From Streptomyces spiroverticillatus (GTDB taxonomy: Bacteria; Actinomycetota; Actinomycetes; Streptomycetales; Streptomycetaceae): 63,790 nt of DNA. Both the position numbers and the translations under genes were made by a program. The number at the start of each line of letters is the position of its first letter. Within the stretch, counting starts at the first letter, position 1. The notes under the pieces are model-generated. The model saw nothing but the letters and a program-made list of their open reading frames with translations. It did not search any database and was not told where the DNA came from. Shown in pieces: positions 49,699-58,505 of the stretch. The stretch covers positions 1 through 63,790 of the forward strand of contig BMUX01000028.1 of NCBI GenBank assembly GCA_014650415.1, in the 5' to 3' direction.

Positions 49699-51417
49699 TC
49701 AGCGGCCAGTGCCGCGGAGCTCCTCGGACGCGGTGGGAGTCGGCAGCGTCGGGAGGTAGCGCGGGGCGCGCCACGCCCGCAGACGCTGTTCGACTTGTGC
49801 GCCGAGGGACAGCAGCGCCTCGTCCTTGTGCTTCCCGGACATGAGCAGCAGCCCGACGGGCAGTTCACCCACGGATCCGGCCGGAACCGAGAGGGAGGGG
49901 TATCCGGCCACGGCGGCGGGAGTGGAGGAGGGGATCACGTCGTTGTCCCCCCGGGCGCAGTCGGTGGTCCAGGCGGGCGGGTTGGTCGGCGTGGCGATGG
50001 CGTCCAGGCGGTGGGCGGCCATCGTGTCGTCGATCGACTTGCGTGCCAGCCTGGTGAGTTCGGCGCGCGCGGCCCGGTACTGGGGGTCGGTTGTGGGCGG
50101 CGCCGTGAGCGCGCTCTCGAACAACTCCACCCCTGCGAAGCACGTCTGCTCCGCAGGGGTGCCGCGATGGAACGCGGTGAGCTCGGCGAGGTTCCGGGGG
50201 CCGCGCCGTCCGGCGAGATAGGCGTTGATGTCGCGGTGGAACTCGCTCAGCAGCGCGGGGAATTCCAGCTCGGCCAGGCGGTCCTGGTAGGGCGGGGTGA
50301 CCTCGACGACCGTCGCACCGGCGCTCCGCAGACGCTGCGCGGCCGTCGTCATGACCTTGTCCACGTCCTTGCCGAGCGACGGCAGCCGCCACAGACCGAT
50401 CCGCCGCCCCCGCATGCTTGCCTGAGCGCTGCCATCGGCGGTCGTGCCGCTCGCCCGTGCCGCGCCCTCGCCCGTGACGTACGCCTTGTCCCGCTTCTCC
50501 CGCAGGGCGGCCAGTGTCAGTGCTACGTCGACGACATTGCGCGCCATGGGTCCGGCGGTGTCCTGTTCGGCGGAGATCGGCACGACGCCCCGGCCGCTCA
50601 CCACGCCCAGGGTGGGCTTGAGCCCGACCACTCCGTTCATCCCGGCGGGACACACGATGGAGCCGTCCGTCTCGGTGCCGATGGCCACTTGGGCCAGGGA
50701 GGCGGCCAGCGCGGCCCCGGAGCCTGCCGAGGATCCGCAGGGGTTCCGGTCGAGGACGTAGGGATTGTGTGTCTGGCCGCCGACCGCGGACCAGCCCGAA
50801 GTGGGCTTCGCGGCGCGGAAGTTGGCCCATTCGGACAGGTTCGTCTTGCCGAGGATCACCGCTCCCGCTTCACGCAGGCGGGTGACCAGGCCGGCGTCCC
50901 TCTGCGGGGCGGCCGTGGCAAGAGCCAGCGAACCCGCCGTCGAGAGCAGGCCCTTGGTGTCCACGTTGTCCTTGATCAGCACCGGGATGCCGTCGAGCGG
51001 ACCGAGGGCGGCGCCGCGCCGGTGGCGGGCATCACTCCGGGCAGCCTGCTGGAGGGCGGTGGGATCGGTGCGCAGCACGGAGTGGATCTTCGGGTCGATC
51101 GCCTTGATCCGCTTCAGGTAGGCGCGGGTGAGCCCCGAAGGGGTGAGGGCCCCGCTCGCCATGCGTGCCTGGAGCTGGGGGATCGTCACTGTGTTCAGGT
51201 CGATGCCCCGCAGTTCCGCATCTGCCGGAGAGGCCGGGGAGGACCCCGCTGCGGGGCGGACCTCGGAGGCGTGTGCGGGCCCGGCGGGGGATGTCCACCA
51301 GGAGGAGATCAGGAGTGCGGACACGGCCAGTGTCGCTGCGGTACGTGTGCCGGGCCGGGCCGTGTGGTGTGTGGCGGGGGAGGAGTCCGTGGACTTCCGC
51401 ACCGTGAGGGGTCTCAT
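49699..51417 (-). CDS. Secreted amidase, amidase-signature family
   Basis: 572 residues. A long leader (RPGTRTAATLAVSALLISSW, cleaved near AHA) indicates export. The amidase signature is complete: the Lys in GIPVLIKDNVDTKG, the Ser-cisSer region NPCGSSAGSGAALAASLAQV, and IGTETDGSIVCPAG. The Ser-cisSer-Lys triad hydrolyses amides. The length includes an N-terminal helical extension (LNTVTIPQLQARMASGALTP) common in secreted peptide amidases. Single gene with terminator at 49601. Confidence 0.93.
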   Translation of the reverse strand: MRPLTVRKSTDSSPATHHTARPGTRTAATLAVSALLISSWWTSPAGPAHASEVRPAAGSSPASPADAELRGIDLNTVTIPQLQARMASGALTPSGLTRAYLKRIKAIDPKIHSVLRTDPTALQQAARSDARHRRGAALGPLDGIPVLIKDNVDTKGLLSTAGSLALATAAPQRDAGLVTRLREAGAVILGKTNLSEWANFRAAKPTSGWSAVGGQTHNPYVLDRNPCGSSAGSGAALAASLAQVAIGTETDGSIVCPAGMNGVVGLKPTLGVVSGRGVVPISAEQDTAGPMARNVVDVALTLAALREKRDKAYVTGEGAARASGTTADGSAQASMRGRRIGLWRLPSLGKDVDKVMTTAAQRLRSAGATVVEVTPPYQDRLAELEFPALLSEFHRDINAYLAGRRGPRNLAELTAFHRGTPAEQTCFAGVELFESALTAPPTTDPQYRAARAELTRLARKSIDDTMAAHRLDAIATPTNPPAWTTDCARGDNDVIPSSTPAAVAGYPSLSVPAGSVGELPVGLLLMSGKHKDEALLSLGAQVEQRLRAWRAPRYLPTLPTPTASEELRGTGR

Positions 51418-51679
51418 GGGCCAAGCCGACTACAGCCGCCCGCTTGTGCGCAATAGCCCCACAGGGCCCTCGCGTTGGGCCTGCGGGGGGATTGCCGTCG
51501 CGCAGGGGGAGCCGTGCGCGGTACGTCTCGGAACGGCCGTCCCCTCGTCCGGCACCCCTCCGCCGAGCTGGAGCCGACCGACCATCCTCGCGCAGCGGAA
51601 CAGCGGACCGGCATCGCCGGGGAGCGCGTCCATGCCCACGTCGGATGCCCGATTAAGCAGGGCGAAGCCCGGCCGGTGC

Positions 51680-52657
51680 TCACCCGCAGTCCAGGACGAC
51701 CCTGCCGTGGGCGTGGCTGTTCATCAGGTAGCGCTGGGCCTCGGCTGCCATGGCCAGGGGGAAGGTGCGCCCGACCACGGGCGTCAGTGTTCCGTTGTCC
51801 AACTGCCTGGAGATCGCCGCCTGGGCCTCCGCCATCTCGTCCCCGTGCATGTTCCAGAGCGCGGTGCCTCGGATGTCCGCCTCGGCGATCATCGTCTTGC
51901 GCGATGTGAACGGGGCCGGACCTCGGGCGCCGACGATCACGATCCGTCCGCGCCGGGCCAGGGCGTCGAAGTCCTTCTCGAGGTTCTCGTTCGCGAGCAT
52001 CTCGACGATGAGGTCCACTCCCTGACCGTGGGTCAGTTCCTGAACCTCCTCCAGGTAGCCGGCCTGCGTGTGATCCAGGACGTGGTGGGCTCCTTGCGCG
52101 CGTACGAGTTCCCGCCCTGCGTCGCTGCCCGCGGTGCCGATGACGGACAGCCCCGCGCCGACGGCGAGTTGTACCGTCGGGATGCCGACCCCGCCGCTCG
52201 CGCCGTGCACGAGCACCGTTTCGCCGGCGCGGGCGCCGCCCCGTTGGAACAGGGCTCGATAGGCGGTGAGGCAGGGGATGCCGACGGCCGCCCCCTGCTC
52301 GAAGGTGAGGGATTCGGGGAGAGGGTGCACCGACTCGACGCCGGTCACAACGTATTCCGCGTAGGTTCCGCTTGAGCCCAGGGGCAGGGCGGCGACGAAT
52401 ACGCGTTGGCCCGGCGCCCGTTCGGTGACCTCGGGACCGACCGCATCGATCACGCCGGCGCCGTCCCAGCCGGGAGTGAAGGGCAACTGCGGCTTCAGGA
52501 AGGCGTACGTCCCGGTGATGACATAGGTGTCGGCCGGGTTGACCCCGGCAGCGTGCAGTCGCACGCGCACTTGGCCGGGGCCCGGCTTCGGGGGTTCGTC
52601 CTCGACGTAGTGCAGCACATCGGCGGTGCCGAACTCATGAGCGCGAATGAGATGCAC
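51680..52657 (-). CDS. NADPH:quinone oxidoreductase, zinc-independent MDR type
   Basis: 325 residues. The GroES-like domain (LHAAGVNPADTYVITGTYAF, GWDGAGVIDAVGPEV) and the Rossmann loop VLVHGASGGVGIPTVQLAVG identify a QOR/zeta-crystallin-type enzyme; the structural-zinc cysteines are absent. It reduces quinones or enones with NADPH. Two strong TetR-type operators are about 100 bases upstream, so expression is likely induced by its substrate. Confidence 0.92.
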   Translation of the reverse strand: MHLIRAHEFGTADVLHYVEDEPPKPGPGQVRVRLHAAGVNPADTYVITGTYAFLKPQLPFTPGWDGAGVIDAVGPEVTERAPGQRVFVAALPLGSSGTYAEYVVTGVESVHPLPESLTFEQGAAVGIPCLTAYRALFQRGGARAGETVLVHGASGGVGIPTVQLAVGAGLSVIGTAGSDAGRELVRAQGAHHVLDHTQAGYLEEVQELTHGQGVDLIVEMLANENLEKDFDALARRGRIVIVGARGPAPFTSRKTMIAEADIRGTALWNMHGDEMAEAQAAISRQLDNGTLTPVVGRTFPLAMAAEAQRYLMNSHAHGRVVLDCG

Positions 52658-52749
52658 GGTCTCTCCCTTGTCCGCGGCCGGGGCGGCCGCTCGGATGCAG
52701 CTCTGAAGGAGGGCGCTGCGGCAGGCGGAAGCCCTGCCCTTCCCTGGCG

Positions 52750-52786
52750 TAGACAGTGTCTACACCTTCCTGGTAGACACTGTCTA
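52750..52786. promoter_or_regulatory. Twin 13-bp TetR-type operators
   Basis: TAGACAGTGTCTA (52750-52762) and TAGACACTGTCTA (52774-52786) are perfect palindromes apart from the central base and are 24 bp apart. They lie between the quinone oxidoreductase gene and a short plus-strand frame that starts at ATG 52786. No TetR gene is found next to them. Confidence 0.8.
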
Positions 52787-52939
52787 TGGAGACCGAGGGG
52801 GAGCGGTCCCTGGCCTGCTCGCCGCAGCGCTGCTGCCCAGAAGGACATGGATGGATGAACGCCCCCCGGAATCTGCTGCTTGCACAGTTCGAAGGAATGG
52901 CCGCGCCCCATCGACATCGGTGAAAGGACAGGCACCCGG

Positions 52940-53924
52940 ATGACGAATCAGGATCGACACACCGCGCCAAGGACGGCGGACACGGGCGACGTAGGTCCGA
53001 CGGCAGGCCGCCGGGGGGAGGAAGGGGCCGCCGAAGAGTGCATACGGGTGCGGTCGTCGGGAGGCGCGGAGTTCGCCGTGCGACTGCGGCGCACCCGGCA
53101 GCCGGACGCCCCGGTGGCGCTCGTGGTTCCGGCGGTGGGGACACGGGCGCGGTACTACACCCCCTTCGTCCACGGCCTGCACCGCGGCGGTCTGCACGTA
53201 GCGGTCACGGACCTGCGTGGCCAGGGCGAGAGCACGCCGGTGGCACGCCGCGGAGTGGCTTACGGGTACCGGGAGATGGTCGATCACGACCTTCCCGCCG
53301 TCGTGCACGCGGTCTCCACAGCGCTCCCTCATTCACCGGTGGTACTCGTCGGTGGTACTCGTCGGGCACAGCCTCGGCGGCCAGTTGGCACTGCTCAGCA
53401 GCGCGAGCGGGCTCACCGGGGTGCAAGCCGTCGTACTGACAGCAGCCGGGTCGGTTTGGTGGCGGGGGTTCGGTCCCGTGCGCGGGCCCCTCACCCTGGT
53501 CGGCAGCCAGCTCCTCGCAGCCGTCGCCACGGCACTCGGCCACTGGCCCGGTGAACGGCTCGGCTTCGGTGGCACCCAGAGCACGGCGGTCATGCGGGAC
53601 TGGGCACGGCAGGGCCGCACCGGCCGGTACACACTGCGGGGAAGCGACACCGACTACGAGGCGGCGCTCGCGCAACTGAAACTCCCCGTCCTCGCGGTCG
53701 ACGTGGAGAACGACAGCCTGGCGCCACCGGGTGCGGTGACCCACCTGCTGCAGAAGATCCCGGCTGCCTCGGTGAGCCGGTGGCACTACACCGAGGACCT
53801 TGCCGACGGCCACCAGCTGGACCACTTCAGGTGGGTCCGCCACAGCGACGCCATGAGCACGTACATCGCCGACTGGATCTGCCGCACACTCACCACCGGG
53901 CAGGCGGGGCCGACACGGCGCTGA
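52940..53924 (+). pseudogene. Alpha/beta hydrolase gene frameshifted by a 13-bp tandem duplication
   Basis: The 5' part reads VALVVPAVGTRARYYTPFVH, then VTDLRGQGESTPVARRGVAY and HSPVVLVG. At 53338-53363 the 13-base unit GGTGGTACTCGTC is present twice. With one copy the frame continues as VVLVGHSLGGQLALLSSASG, restoring the nucleophile elbow GHSLGG, then LKLPVLAVDVENDSLAPPGA and GHQLDHFRW up to 53924. The single-copy protein would be 320-330 residues. As read, it is truncated right before its catalytic Ser. Confidence 0.8.
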
Positions 53925-54113
53925 GCTGCCCGGGTGGGCAGGCCGCTCGCCCAGGACGGCGAGCGGTCCGTGCTCCGTGCCCGCCGTTGCGCGCAGCGAG
54001 GGTGAGTGCCGAGGCCCGTGGGGTAAGTGTGGGCAGGAGCCGGCACCTCGCCAGCTCACCGCCCAACTTGCGAAGTTCACCTGAAGAAGTCCACCTCCAG
54101 AAGGGTTCCCCGC

Positions 54114-54584
54114 ATGCCCCGTACGATCGCCACCAACTCCCAGGTCGATCTCGCCGGACTGCTGGAGTTCATCCGCCCCCGGCACCGGGCACTGCTGCTG
54201 ACGCGACGCGCGGACGGATCCCCGCAGGCGTCACCGTTGACCTGCGGTGTCGACAATGAGGGCCGGTTGGTGATGTCCACCTACCCGGAGCGCGCCAAGA
54301 CCCGTAACGCCCGCCGTGACCGGAAGGTCAGCGTGGTGGTGCTGTCCGACGAGTGGAACGGCCCGTGGGTGCAGGTCGACGGTGACGCGGAGGTGCTGGA
54401 CGTTCCCGACTCGGTCGAACCCCTCGTGGAGTACTTCCGCGGCATCTCCGGAGAGCACCCGGACTGGGACGAGTACCGCGAGGCGATGGTCAAGCAGGGG
54501 AAGTCGCTGATCAGGGTGGTTCCCAGGCGCTGGGGCCCCGTCGCTACGGGCGGCTTCCCAGCCCACCTGGCAGCCGAGGACTGA
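54114..54584 (+). CDS. PPOX class F420-dependent enzyme
   Basis: 156 residues, split-barrel flavin/F420-binding fold. HRALLLTRRADGSPQASPLT, then MSTYPERAKTRNARRDRKVS and VVVLSDEWNGPWVQVDGDAE are typical of the actinobacterial F420-dependent PPOX/biliverdin-reductase-like family. ATG 54114 has AAGGGTT upstream. Reaction unknown: reduction of a flavin- or F420-coupled substrate. Confidence 0.9.
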   Translation: MPRTIATNSQVDLAGLLEFIRPRHRALLLTRRADGSPQASPLTCGVDNEGRLVMSTYPERAKTRNARRDRKVSVVVLSDEWNGPWVQVDGDAEVLDVPDSVEPLVEYFRGISGEHPDWDEYREAMVKQGKSLIRVVPRRWGPVATGGFPAHLAAED

Positions 54585-54662
54585 GATTCCCCGAGCGCCG
54601 CCGCGGCCGGGCACCTGATCGCCGTGGGGAGCACGACCAGTTCCCGTAATGAAGTCCCTTGC

Positions 54663-55427
54663 TCAGCATGATCCGGGTAGGAAGGCGGTCACCGCAGCGG
54701 CGAAGTGGTCGGGGGCATCGTGGTGCACGACGTGCCCGGCGGACAGTTCGACCCGGTGGACACCGACGGCCCGGCGGGCGGCCATGTCTGCGGCGTGTTC
54801 GGGCGTCAACTCGTCGCTGTGGGTTCCATGGATCAGCAGCGTGGGGCAGGTCACCGATATCCAGTCGTCCCAGTGGTCACCGTTGAGCGCCTTCTGGGAC
54901 GCCACGGTGTCGGCGATCTCGAAGGAGAAACCCCAGCCCTGATCCGACTGACGGAGGGAACGCTCGAAGTAGGGTGCCGCCGCACCCAGGGCCGCGGCCA
55001 GGGCCTCCCGAGAAGGCGCGACGCCGGGAAGGCGCGTCGTGAACGTCCAGTCGCAGTCCACAACCGCACCGATGTCCTCGACGATCAGCGCGCTGACCTT
55101 GTCCGGGTGCCGGGCCGCGAACTGGTAGGCATTCACCCCGCCCAGCGAATGGCCCAGCATCGCCACCGGACCGAAGCCCAACTGCCGGTGAAAGGCCGCA
55201 ACATCGGCCACGTACTCGTCCCGCTCGTAACTGTGAGCACGGTCGGACTCCCCGTGCCCGCGCTGATCGAGCGCGATTACTCTCCACGCGGGGGCCAGCG
55301 CCGCAGCCAACGGAGCGAACACCAACGCTTCGCTGTAGTGCCCGTGCAGAGCCAGCAGCGGCCTCCCCGGACCCCCGAAGTCCACATACGACAGTCTCCG
55401 ACCGCCCACCATGAAGAATCGACGCAT
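54663..55427 (-). CDS. Alpha/beta hydrolase
   Basis: 254 residues. Oxyanion HGHYSEA at residues 27-33, nucleophile elbow AMLGHSLGGVNA, acid region LLIHGTHSDELTPEHAA and catalytic His in SAGHVVHHDAPD. The layout matches esterase/epoxide-hydrolase-like enzymes. No leader peptide. It is convergent with the PPOX gene. ATG 55427 is used; ATG 55412 is an alternative. Confidence 0.88.
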   Translation of the reverse strand: MRRFFMVGGRRLSYVDFGGPGRPLLALHGHYSEALVFAPLAAALAPAWRVIALDQRGHGESDRAHSYERDEYVADVAAFHRQLGFGPVAMLGHSLGGVNAYQFAARHPDKVSALIVEDIGAVVDCDWTFTTRLPGVAPSREALAAALGAAAPYFERSLRQSDQGWGFSFEIADTVASQKALNGDHWDDWISVTCPTLLIHGTHSDELTPEHAADMAARRAVGVHRVELSAGHVVHHDAPDHFAAAVTAFLPGSC

Positions 55428-55629
55428 GGTGTGGATGGTAGGAGGCAGCACTGACAATGCCCTGCTCAGCAGCGGATCCACTGCACATGACGAACAGTCA
55501 GGCAAGCCGGGGGGATGCGGCGGTGCGCGCGTCGCTGAGCGAAGCATTCCGCCCACGCCGTCCCGCACGGCAACGGCCCCGTGACGATGGTGGTCGTCAC
55601 GGGGTCGGACCTCGTGCCGATGGCCCGCG

Positions 55630-56850
55630 TCAGCCGGTCTTCGCCGACCTGTCGAAGAAGTCGACGATCCGGGGCACGGCCTGCCGCACCGAGACGCTGT
55701 GGTCGTAGTTGCCGACACTGGTGACCCGGTGTGCGGCGCCGTTGCGCGTCAATTGGTCGGCGCAGTGGATCGCGTGGCGCGGGGCGACGTCCTCGTCGAG
55801 CTGGCCGTAGAAGATCTCCACTGGTACGTTCGGCCGCCAGTCGCACGTGGTGTCCAGTGCGCGCAGCTTTTCCTTCAGGAGGCCTTCGGGCTTACGGATC
55901 TTGTTGAGGAAATCCTGGTGGAACAGGGCTTCGGAGGTCTTGGGGAGCGCATCCCGGATGTCGTTGGCCTTGGTGTAGCCGTCGAAGAGGGACTCCACCC
56001 AGTTGGGGTCGGTGGACTTGAAGACCTCGCTGGGGGATCCGTACAGGCCGTATGTCTTGTTCCAGGCGGTGGCGAAGTAGGCGAGGTAGAGGCTCGACTT
56101 CTGGATCTTGTCGTTGGCGGCGTCGGCCTCGAAGGCGGAGAGGTCGAAGGGGCCGCTGACCGGGGCGAGCGCGCCGAGGTGGAAGTAGCGGTCGGCGGAA
56201 TCCTGTTGGAGGGCCCGGCCCACCAGCATGGCCGCGGGACCGCCCTGCGAGAACCCGGCCACCTGAACCTTCCGCTTCAGCTCCCGTCCGTTGCGGTGGG
56301 CGACAGTTTTGGCCGCGCGCAGGCCGTCCACCGAGGCCGCGACGGTGGCCCGGGGGTCGCCGTACGGGTGGAAGCCCTCGCCCGAGCCGAGGCCCACGTA
56401 GTCGGGTGCCGAGACGGCCCGCCCGGTCGAGGCGAAGAGGAGAGAGACGAGCCGGTCGTTCGCCTTCGGGTTCTCCGAGGCGACGTCCTTGCGGTAGACG
56501 GTGGTGCCGTGCAGCCAGGAGACGGTGGACAGGTGGCGCGTCCGGTTCTTGGGCAGGACGACGAGCTGGCTCGCGGTGGTGGGAGCGCCCGCGCTGTTGG
56601 TGGTGCGGTAGACGACCCGGTAGGCGGTTACGCCGTAGCGGACCCGGGACGCGTCGATCTTTTCGTGGAGTTCCGCGGCCACTTCCTCGGCCGTGAAGTC
56701 GGCCGCCTGGGTGACGGAGACGACGGCCCCTCCGTGGGCCCGTTCGGTGCTGGGTTCGGCTGTTGCCGACGCGGGGGCCAGCAGGGCGGACACCCCTCCA
56801 AGTGCCGCTGCGCCAGCCAGAATTCGTACTCTCGCTTGCCTTAAGTTCAT
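55630..56850 (-). CDS. Secreted lipase (LIP/secretory lipase family)
   Basis: 406 residues. Signal peptide VRILAGAAALGGVSALLAPA, cleaved near ATA. The catalytic domain has VSWLHGTTVYRKDVASEN, VQVAGFSQGGPAAMLVGRAL (Ser in GFSQGG) and VEIFYGQLDEDVAPRHAIHC (acid), with the His in VGNYDHSVSVRQAVP. The pattern is close to actinobacterial secretory lipases and fungal LIP enzymes. It would hydrolyse triglycerides outside the cell. Single gene. Confidence 0.9.
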   Translation of the reverse strand: MNLRQARVRILAGAAALGGVSALLAPASATAEPSTERAHGGAVVSVTQAADFTAEEVAAELHEKIDASRVRYGVTAYRVVYRTTNSAGAPTTASQLVVLPKNRTRHLSTVSWLHGTTVYRKDVASENPKANDRLVSLLFASTGRAVSAPDYVGLGSGEGFHPYGDPRATVAASVDGLRAAKTVAHRNGRELKRKVQVAGFSQGGPAAMLVGRALQQDSADRYFHLGALAPVSGPFDLSAFEADAANDKIQKSSLYLAYFATAWNKTYGLYGSPSEVFKSTDPNWVESLFDGYTKANDIRDALPKTSEALFHQDFLNKIRKPEGLLKEKLRALDTTCDWRPNVPVEIFYGQLDEDVAPRHAIHCADQLTRNGAAHRVTSVGNYDHSVSVRQAVPRIVDFFDRSAKTG

Positions 56851-56903
56851 GGGTGGATCATGCACGTCGGCCGCCCCGCCGGGACATGGGACGACCCCCC
56901 GAA

Positions 56904-56940
56904 CCCCACAGGGGGAAAGCCCCCCTCGGAGGGCGTGGGG
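56904..56940. other. C/G-run hairpin upstream of the lipase gene
   Basis: CCCCAC (56904-56909) pairs with GTGGGG (56935-56940), and AGGGGG pairs with CCCCCT inside (56910-56926). It sits 55-90 bases before the lipase start codon on the opposite strand's leader, so it could be a 5' mRNA structure or a terminator of unknown upstream transcripts. Confidence 0.4.
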
Positions 56941-57101
56941 GATGCCCGAGACCATCAAAGGGAGCTGAGACCTGGCCTGTTCAGGTCTGCGGCGCCGCGC
57001 CGGGCAGACGGTCGGCGAAGTCCCACCACTGCTCGATGTTCCATCGGCCGGCTCCCGCTCGATCCCTGCCGCCTCATGCCCCTCCTGGTAGGTGTCCCGC
57101 G

Positions 57102-57620
57102 TCAGTCCTGCGCGGTGCCCATGGAATCGAAGGTCTCGCGCATCAACTGGTCGATGGTGCCGGGCTTGTCGACCAGGGAGTCGAAGAGGTCCGCGAGCAG
57201 CCACAGCACGAAGCCGTGGACCATGGCCTCCTTCGGCTCGATCTCCCCGAATCCGTCGCGCCATGCCACGGTGTCCATGCCCATGGCGGCGGCCATGAGG
57301 ACTCCCGTGGCCATCGGCACCTGCTCCGGGTCGGCCAACTCGAAGGTGGGCAGCTTGCGGATCACGGCAGGGATGAGGTCGCCCAGCGGATCGAGTTTCT
57401 CCCCGCCGCCGGGCGGCTCGGCGATCAGGTACCCGGTCAGGACGCCCACCAGGAACACCGTGCCCCGGGCGACCTCCTGCCGCCCGACGGAGTCCGTCGC
57501 GGCCTTCACCCGCTGCTGCGCCTCCTGGCGCTCCTCGGCGGACGTCCGCCTCTCCAGGACCCGGTAGGCGTCCCACGCCGCACGGACCGCCTCATCCACC
57601 ACTACGCCGTCGCTGCTCAT
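57102..57620 (-). CDS. Hypothetical helical protein
   Basis: 172 residues from ATG 57620. VDEAVRAAWDAYRVLERRTS, then EERQEAQQRVKAATDSVGRQ, then a mostly alpha-helical region with AVIRKLPTFELADPEQVPMA and MVHGFVLWLLADLFDSLVDK. No motif, no signal. It probably has its own promoter opposite the Ada-like gene. Unrecognised family. Confidence 0.7.
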   Translation of the reverse strand: MSSDGVVVDEAVRAAWDAYRVLERRTSAEERQEAQQRVKAATDSVGRQEVARGTVFLVGVLTGYLIAEPPGGGEKLDPLGDLIPAVIRKLPTFELADPEQVPMATGVLMAAAMGMDTVAWRDGFGEIEPKEAMVHGFVLWLLADLFDSLVDKPGTIDQLMRETFDSMGTAQD

Positions 57621-57782
57621 GCAGGCGACGGTAGGCGAGCCGACGTGATCCGCAAAGCCGTCGGAGCGACCGAGCACTGTGAGCCGTGCGGGCCCCGTGG
57701 GATGCTTGGAATCAACTGACAGGCTGGGCCCGCCCACCCCCCCGGTGATCACTGCCTCGGCCCGCTGCCCGACGATGTGCGC

Positions 57783-58421
57783 ATGGCCCCTGCAGAGCTC
57801 TCTCGCGCTTACACCCTCCTCGGCGCCGACCGGCGGCCCTACCTCTCCGGGCTTCCCGGTACTTTCGGCGGCCACCGGTCCCAGCGTCTGTACGGGCGGC
57901 TCGACTGTACGAGTGCCCTTCGGGCGATCGATCGCGGCGGATACGTTCGCGACCGCGTCTTCTTCGCCGACGAGGCGACGGCGATCGCTGCCGACTACCG
58001 GCCCTGCCACACCTGTCTGCGCGAGGAGTTCACGGCCTGGAAGGAGCGCGGCATCACGGGCGACTTCACCGACCGCACCCCGTCCGGGCCCGAGGGCCTG
58101 CCAGAGCTGCCCTGGTCGGAGGCCGACCTGGCCGAACTCGCCGTTGACCATCGGGAGTCGATACGGCTCCACGCCGCCGATCTCCTCGACCTCCTGGCCG
58201 CACTCGAAGGCGGCCCGCACTCGCACGCCGAGGTCGCCGAACGCCTCGGCCGCTCACAGCTCGAGCTCCGGGACACCTTCCGCTCCCTCAGCCGAGTCGT
58301 GCACGCGGACCACGGCCGGGCCAACTGGCCGGTGCACTGGGCGACCGGGAGAGGCCGTACCTATTGGTACGTCCTGGCGGGACAGAGCCGGGCGCACTGG
58401 CGGAGGCTGCGCAGCATGTGA
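57783..58421 (+). CDS. Ada metal-binding-domain-like protein
   Basis: 212 residues. Residues about 5-85 resemble the N-terminal Ada metal-binding/methyl-acceptor domain: LYGRLDCTSALRAI, VRDRVFFADEATAIAADYRP, then PCHTCLREE. In Ada the zinc ligands follow C-x3-C...CxxC; here the second Cys is Leu, so three remain. The C-terminal part (AEVAERLGRSQLELRDTFRS, NWPVHWATGRGRTYWYVL) looks like a winged-helix DNA-binding or DUF6416-type domain. No alkyltransferase domain is attached. It may be a regulator of DNA-damage or unrelated responses. Confidence 0.72.
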   Translation: MAPAELSRAYTLLGADRRPYLSGLPGTFGGHRSQRLYGRLDCTSALRAIDRGGYVRDRVFFADEATAIAADYRPCHTCLREEFTAWKERGITGDFTDRTPSGPEGLPELPWSEADLAELAVDHRESIRLHAADLLDLLAALEGGPHSHAEVAERLGRSQLELRDTFRSLSRVVHADHGRANWPVHWATGRGRTYWYVLAGQSRAHWRRLRSM

Positions 58422-58505
58422 TCGTGCTCGTCCTCGGAGCGCGTGACCGTCCACCGGCTTCCGGACTGCCCACCGGCGGCGCGGGCGACGGGGTCCGGTT
58501 CGGCT

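Noticed and set aside
51418..51679. Possible small gene between amidase and quinone oxidoreductase
   Set aside because: Short frames on both strands have no ribosome site or recognisable motif.
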